Assembly (NCBI GenBank): GCA_030267565.1 | Contig: BRXU01000017.1 | Location: forward strand, 2,450,501 to 2,514,500 | Reading direction: 5' to 3' | DNA from: Pleodorina starrii | Lineage: Eukaryota > Chlorophyta > Chlorophyceae > Chlamydomonadales > Volvocaceae | Length of the DNA: 64,000 bases | Part shown: positions 58,801-64,000 of the stretch, in pieces | Layout: each line of letters begins with the position of its first letter | How positions within the stretch are numbered: position 1 is the first letter of the stretch | Program-made: the position numbers and the translations under genes | Notes under the pieces: model-generated | What the model saw: only the letters and a program-made list of their open reading frames with translations | The model's database searches: none | Told to the model about the DNA's origin: nothing

Positions 58801-61070
58801 TTCCCTTTCCCCTCCCTCTCCCCCTCCCCCTCCCACCCCACCCCCCAACCCCCCTCCCCGTCCACACCCACATAGGGCCCGCGCCGAGGTGCTGGAGACC
58901 GAGCTGGCAGTCGTGGTTTCGGAGCTTGCCTCCCTCTCCGCCGCCTCCGCCGACCTGGACTCCCTGGAGGAGCGCTACTGGCACGACGCAGATGACTTCG
59001 AGCTGCTGCTGAGGGCGCACACGGACGAGAGGGGGGCGCTGCTGGCAAAGATAGACAGGGCGGGGCAGCGGCTGCAGCTGCTGAAGAATACGTCCGTACT
59101 GTACGACGCCTTCAAGATCTGGTGGGTGGGAGGGTGGGAGGGTGGGAGGGTACGGCACAGAGTGGTGGCGGTGGTGGTGGTGGTGGTGGCGGGGATGGGG
59201 GGTGGGGTGGGGTAAGGAGGGTGGAGGGGGGGGGCTGAAGGAAGGCCCTTCTCTCCCTCCCTGTCCCCAGCTCAGTTTTGGGGGGTTAAGATACTCCCCT
59301 TCCCTCTGCCCCCACGGCACTTCACATTGCACTTCCCACAACCTCTCTGCCTCCCCCCTCTCCCCCACTGCCCCCACCTCTGTCCTCCCCCCCCCCCCGC
59401 TCCTCCGCAGGCACGACGGCCCCTTCGGCACCATCAGCGGCTTCCGACTGGGTCGCACCCCCGAGGTGATGGTGGAGTGGGACGAGATCAACGCGGCGTG
59501 GGGGCAGGCGGTGCTGCTGCTGCACACCATGGCGCAGGTAAGGAGGGGTGGGGGTGGTGGGGGTGAGGGGTGGGGTGGGGCGGTGAGTTATAGAGAAAAG
59601 ATACACGGGGAGGAGGGAGGAGGGTCGGCCTCGCTGTCGCAAACTCAGCAGAAGAAAGGGATTGCGGGGGTGGGGGTTGGGGGTGGTGGATTGTGGCGGT
59701 AAAGCAGTCCAAGGAGGCAAGAGGCTGACAGCGGCAGCAGCCAGAGGAAAGAACCTCCTCACCTCTGCCTCTGAGACTCTGTGGCCCCACAGAAGGGGAA
59801 TACCGGGAATTAGCATCGCGCACACACACACAACCCCCGAACCCTCCCCGCAACCCTCCCTTCCCCCGCACATCCCCCCCCCACACACACACGCGCACCC
59901 CCACACGCACTTCTCCTCTTTGGCCCGCCACACTCCAACCCCCACCTCCCTGCAACCCAGCCCCCTGCCCCACCCCCCCTGCCCCCCACCCCCCTGCTCA
60001 GATGTGCAAGCTGCAGTTCTCTCAGCACCGGCTGCTGCCCATGGGCTCCCACCCGCGGGTGGCCGACAAGCGGGCCACCTACGACCTGTTCGGCCCCGTG
60101 TCCAAGCTCTGGTCCGCAAACTACGACCGGGCGATGGTGGCCTATCTGGCGTGTCTGAGGGAGTTCGGGGAGCATGCCAGGAGGAAGGACGCGGCGGACG
60201 GTGAGGGGAGGGAGAGGGAGAGGGAGAGGGAGAGGGAGAGGGAGAGGGAGAGGGAGAGGGAGAGGGAGAGGGAGAGGGAGAGGGAGAGGGAGAGGGAGAG
60301 GGAGAGGGAGAGGGAGAGGGAGAGGGAGAGGGAGAGGGAGAGGGAGGGAGGAGGGAGACTAACGTGGCCATCCGGCAGGCCGCAGAAACCCACTGCGCTG
60401 CCCTGCCCCGCCACGCCCCGCCCCGCCCCTTCGCCTTCCCGCTGCCGCTACTGATGCCGCTGCCGCTGCTGGTTCTGCTGCTGCCGCTGCCGCTGCTGCC
60501 GCTGGGAGTGCAGGCAAGCCCAGCCCGTTCAACTTTCCGTTCCCCATCGACGGCGACAAGGTCAACAACCACACCCTCAAGCTCACCCTCAACAAGGATG
60601 TGCGCTGGACCAAGGCACTCAAGTTCATGCTGGCCAACCTCAAGGTGGGAACAGGGGCAGGGGCAGGGCGCTGTGGTCGGTACCCCTCGCCCACCGCGCC
60701 CCACGCCGCCCCACCCCACTTTGACTCCCTCCCCCGCGCTTCGGAATGCTCTCCACCCCCAGCCCCAGCCCCACCCCCACCCCCACCCCTCCAATCACCT
60801 CGCTGCCGTCCCTTTTGCCCCCTTTTGCCCCTTCTGCCTCTTTTGCCACGTCCCCACGTCCCCCGGGGCCGCGCCACGTCTCTCTCCGCTGCGGTATCGT
60901 TTTTCTTACCCCGTCCCACCCCCGGTCCCCGGCCCCCGGCCCCCGGCCCCGGTCCCTTGTCGCCTGTGCAGATCGCGCTGCAGTGGTGTGTGAAGCAGGA
61001 CCAGGGCCAGGAGCTGCCGCAGTTGCCGCATCTGGAGCAGGAGGGGCCGCAGGCACTGCTGGAGCACTGA
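55802..61070 (+). CDS. ATG6: Autophagy protein ATG6 / Beclin 1
   Basis: Scaffold subunit of the class III PI3-kinase (VPS34) complexes that start autophagosome formation. Nine exons, phase-checked: 55802-55994, 56463-57562, 57815-57874, 58398-58618, 58876-59121, 59411-59537, 60002-60200, 60514-60644 and 60972-61070; 791 residues against about 450 in animals. The two conserved CxxC pairs are present: CQLC at 9-12 and DHPLCMDC at 437-440. Between them lies an extra region of more than 350 residues, rich in Gln, Pro and Gly, from one exon. A coiled coil follows (about 452-600; [29 protein letters not shown]). The evolutionarily conserved domain begins at [15 protein letters not shown] and runs through [29 protein letters not shown] and [14 protein letters not shown]. 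The C-terminal segment IALQWCVKQ is shorter and more divergent than usual. The start codon is the ATG of [12 protein letters not shown], just ahead of the first CxxC. Confidence 0.95.
60211..60347. repeat. (GGGAGA)n polypurine array in ATG6 intron 7
   Basis: About 23 perfect GAGGGA hexamers immediately downstream of the exon 7 donor site. It forms an all-purine strand of some 150 bases together with its edges. Confidence 0.97.
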
Positions 61071-62083
61071 GTTGGATCGGGGCTGTTTTAGGAAGGGGGA
61101 AGGGAGGGAGGGAGGGAGGGAGGGGGAAGGGGCTGGTTTCGGAGTCTTTCGCGCGACGTCTTGTGTTCTTCGCGCTGTGGAGGGCGCCTGTTTGTCGTTG
61201 TTGTCGTTGTTGTTGTTTATGTCGTTTTTGCGGTGGGTATGAAGACTTTTGAAAGGGAAGGAGTCAGCGGTCCAGCGGGCCAGCGGGCTGTGCACTGCAG
61301 CGGAGGCGACCAGGGGAGAAGGAAAGCGCACCCAGGCCAGACGAGACCAGACGGGACGAGGCCTTTGGTGTTAGGCTGGGCCAGGGGTTCGGGGCTGGGT
61401 GGTGGGCGAGAGAGGGCGTTGGACAGGGGCTTCAAGGGTCTGCTGCATGCGCATGTTCGATGCCTCCGGGCGGGGGCCAGACGATGGCGTCATGGATGGG
61501 TGTCGGAGGCAGGGATGGAGTTTGTTGCTGCTGCCGAGGCTGTTTGTTCGGGAGAGTTGAGGTCTCGGGCGCCCACGCGGACCGTTAGACTTCTCGTTTG
61601 ACAGTGTCTACGCCGACCAAACTGCCCCTCTTATACAAAAGCTTGCTTTAATCGTGATTTGCAACGCTTTGATCGTCTGGAAGACGCGCTCCGCTGTGTT
61701 GGCACCGCGCCTACGGGGCGGACAGTTGCGGGGTCGGTGAGGCAGTTAACGGAATGAGGTGATGCAGCTGCAACCTGAGGTCATGCACGGCTAAGAGGAG
61801 ACGTGCATGAATTTCCTCCTCTCATGACTTCGCTCTAACTTGCTCTAATTGAGAAAACGTAATTCCCGTCCCATGGTCCCGTACTTGGTCATCCCTTGGT
61901 AACCATTTCCCATCGCTGGTTATACGTGCATACTGCTGCCCCGGGTCAACTTAGCGAGTTCTTTTTACTTGTGTCGGGGGCGTCGTTTTCCGTGTTCCTG
62001 CGACACTCGAGAGGGTTGCGCACTGGCCCGGTGTAGCGACTTGCTGCTCTCTGTAACAACACGTCCGCAATAAAAGAGGATAG
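61071..62083. other. ATG6 3' region and m-AAA protease promoter
   Basis: No coding frame is supported. The first part follows the ATG6 stop codon and the last part precedes the protease start codon. Sequence about 61600-61950 is lower in GC. No terminator or poly(A) motif is clear. Confidence 0.4.
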
Positions 62084-64000
62084 ATGATGCGCAGAAGCGC
62101 GCAGCGCTTGCATTTATTGCTGCAACAGCAGCAGTGTGGCCACGTTAGCGATGAGGTCTTGCTTGCGGAGCGCTTGCTTTCCGGCCGGCTCGCGGGTCCT
62201 TCTGGAGGCCCATGCATCGCCGAAGCTGGCTTTGGGCTTGCTCGATTGTACTCGAAGCAGACCGTTCGTAAGGGCCTGCTCGCCAGCCACTCAGTATTTC
62301 GCACCGGCGTGCTGAAGCAGGTGGGCCATAGAATGTTTTGCAAATACTAAGAAACTATGATCGAATATGATCTGGCATGACAGCGGAAGGTTCCGTGGTC
62401 TTCGGTCGTGTGGGTCTCACACGCCAAACATGGCTTCAACATCCGGCAGGAGGAGGGCTTCTTTGCCAACCTGCTCCGGCGGTACATGGGCAGCAACGCG
62501 CCACGGAAAGGTCAGCACGGCATCAACTAGGTTTGTTTGTTTCTGTCCAGAGCTGTCCTGCTGCCGTGTCGCCGTGCTGCCCGCGTGTCGCCCTGGCTTT
62601 GAAATCCGACGGGGCCACCTGGCGGTGCTGCTCGTCGCAGGCTTTGAAAACTTCGCCCCCAAGGGGCATGGCGGCACCGGGGGCTCCAAGCCATCAAAGT
62701 CCTCCGCCAAGACGGAGGGCAACGCCGGCGGCGGCAGCGGCAGCGGCGGGAACAACCCGAACCGCAACGAGGGCTCGGGTGAGCGCCATACGACCACCAC
62801 TTTTCGAAAAGTGAAACGACGGATCCCCGCCTGGATTACAATGTGACCCATTTCCTTCCTTGCCCTCCTGTCCCTTCACCCCACCCCACCCCACCCCATT
62901 CTGACGGCCTCCCTGCTTTACCTCTCACACCCCAACCTAGCCCAACCTAGCCTTACCTCACCCTCACCCCCTCCCCCCCTCAAACCCCTCCCCTCCCCCG
63001 CCCCTTCAGACCCCGACTCCTCCCAGAAGTTGGACCTGGGCGCCACTCTGATGAACTCGCTGCTGCTGGGGGCGCTGTGGCTCATGTTCGGACCCAGCCT
63101 GACGGGCGGCAGGGAGGGCGGCGCGCGCACCTCGGAGATCTCCTTCCAGGAGTTCCGAAACCAGCTGCTGGCCAACGGCGCGGTGGCGCGGCTGGAGGTG
63201 GCCAACGGCAGCGTCGTCAAGGTAGGGGGAGGGGATTTTGGGGGGGGGCTGGGCGCCGCCTGGGTAGGGCGGGCAGGGAGGGGGGCCTACGACCCTAAAA
63301 CTAATAGCTCCCCAGCGCACCTCCACCCACCCACCCCGAGGTGTGCCCAAGAGCCCATCAACCCACCCAGCTGCCCCAACAACCCTCAGACCGCCCAACC
63401 CCATCCTGCCAGGACCCCGTCCCAGAACCCGTCCTTTTACGCATATTACCCACCCGAACTCAAACCCGAACCTGAACCTGACTGCAGGTCTACGTGCGCC
63501 CCACCGCCGCCGCGGACCTGGCGCCGGCGGCAGCAGCCGCGGCCGCGGCCGCGCATGAGGAGGTCTTCATCACCGACACCTCCTCCACGACGGGAGCCGC
63601 CTCGAGCGCCTCCGCCGCCTCCGGCGCCCGTGGCGGCGGCGGCGGCGGCGGCTCCTCCGCCTCCGGCCCCGTGCTTCGTTACTATTTCCACATCGGCTCG
63701 GTGGATTCGTTCGAGCGCAAGCTGGATGAGGCGCAGCGGGAGCTGGGCATTCCGCCGCAGCAGATGGTGCCGGTCAAGTGGGTCGGGGGGGGGGAGGGGG
63801 CGAGGAGGAGGGAGAGGGGTGAAGGAAGCGGGGAGGGAGAGGGAGAAGGGGGGGGATTTGACACGGGTTTTCGTGGGGTTGGTTGATGGGTCATGGGTGG
63901 CGCAGCGGGACCAGGACCAGGAGGACGTGGAGGATATGGAGGAGCTCTGGCGCTGCAGGTGGCCTCTGAAGGGCGGCTGCCCGCCTCTCTCGGGAGCGAC
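62084..64000 (+). CDS. Mitochondrial m-AAA protease subunit (AFG3/FtsH-type), N-terminal part
   Basis: Start of an ATP-dependent zinc metalloprotease of the mitochondrial inner membrane; the AAA and protease domains lie beyond the window. The first exon begins MMRRSAQRLHLLLQQQQCGH, Arg/Gln-rich, a presequence; its end (about 62270-62320) is unresolved. The second exon ends at 62510 (NIRQEEGFFANLLRRYMG...APRK). Phase-matched exons then are 62641-62778 (GFENFAPKGHGGTGGSKPSK..., a Gly/Ser/Asn linker), 63010-63221 and 63488-63777. The 63010 exon contains a hydrophobic segment LMNSLLLGALWLMFG (first membrane helix) and ISFQEFRNQLLANGAVARLE, the start of the FtsH extracellular domain. The last exon ends with RYYFHIGSVDSFERKLDEAQ, also typical of AFG3-like proteins, and has an Ala/Gly/Ser insertion. 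Sequence near 63905-63960 may be another exon. GFENFxPK and FEEFR-type motifs point to the m-AAA family, not i-AAA. Confidence 0.85.

Overview
The window is nuclear DNA from a GC-rich, intron-rich eukaryote. Every well-resolved gene is split by short GT-AG introns (one GC-AG), and there are no operons or bacterial-type signals. Frequent ACGT/TGCA microsatellites, tRNA-derived SINEs, a LINE with an (ATT)n tail and a fungal/algal-type Crypton recombinase suggest a unicellular alga, possibly a green one. The lineage assignment is an inference and weak.

Layout. 0.4-8.2 kb (-): a 17-exon long coiled-coil protein of about 1,000 residues. 8.2-23.7 kb: gene-poor, with two small candidate genes, microsatellites, a decayed LINE, a SINE with a perfect 13-bp target duplication, a 1.1-kb repeat element (R1) and a 3.8-kb pentamer-based satellite. 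23.7-27.4 kb (-): a DEDD-type 3'-5' exonuclease with a long glutamine-rich N-terminus. 27.4-38.4 kb: a second repeat block holding another SINE, a 5'-truncated LINE, an inverted second copy of R1, a shared GC-rich hairpin, an orphan two-exon coding piece and seven copies of a 189-bp minisatellite.

38.5-43.4 kb (-): the most unusual locus. A nine-exon gene reconstructs into a tyrosine recombinase of Crypton/Ndc10 type with all catalytic residues and a C-terminal GCR1_C-like DNA-binding domain. An HMG-box reading frame follows immediately on the same strand. 43.7-45.7 kb (-): an intronless 661-residue ORF with a domain resembling the PCIF1 cap-adenosine methyltransferase, probably of retroelement origin, with an altered catalytic motif.

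46.7-64 kb: housekeeping genes. These are class II fumarase with a mitochondrial presequence (14 exons, -), autophagy protein ATG6/Beclin 1 (9 exons, +; divergent from fumarase across 351 bp), and the N-terminal part of a mitochondrial m-AAA (AFG3/FtsH-type) protease (+) that runs off the window. Two of the three encode mitochondrial proteins; no functional coupling between neighbours is visible beyond the shared fumarase/ATG6 promoter interval.

Exon boundaries given as resolved were checked by hand for splice dinucleotides and codon phase. All family assignments rest on motif recognition without a database search.
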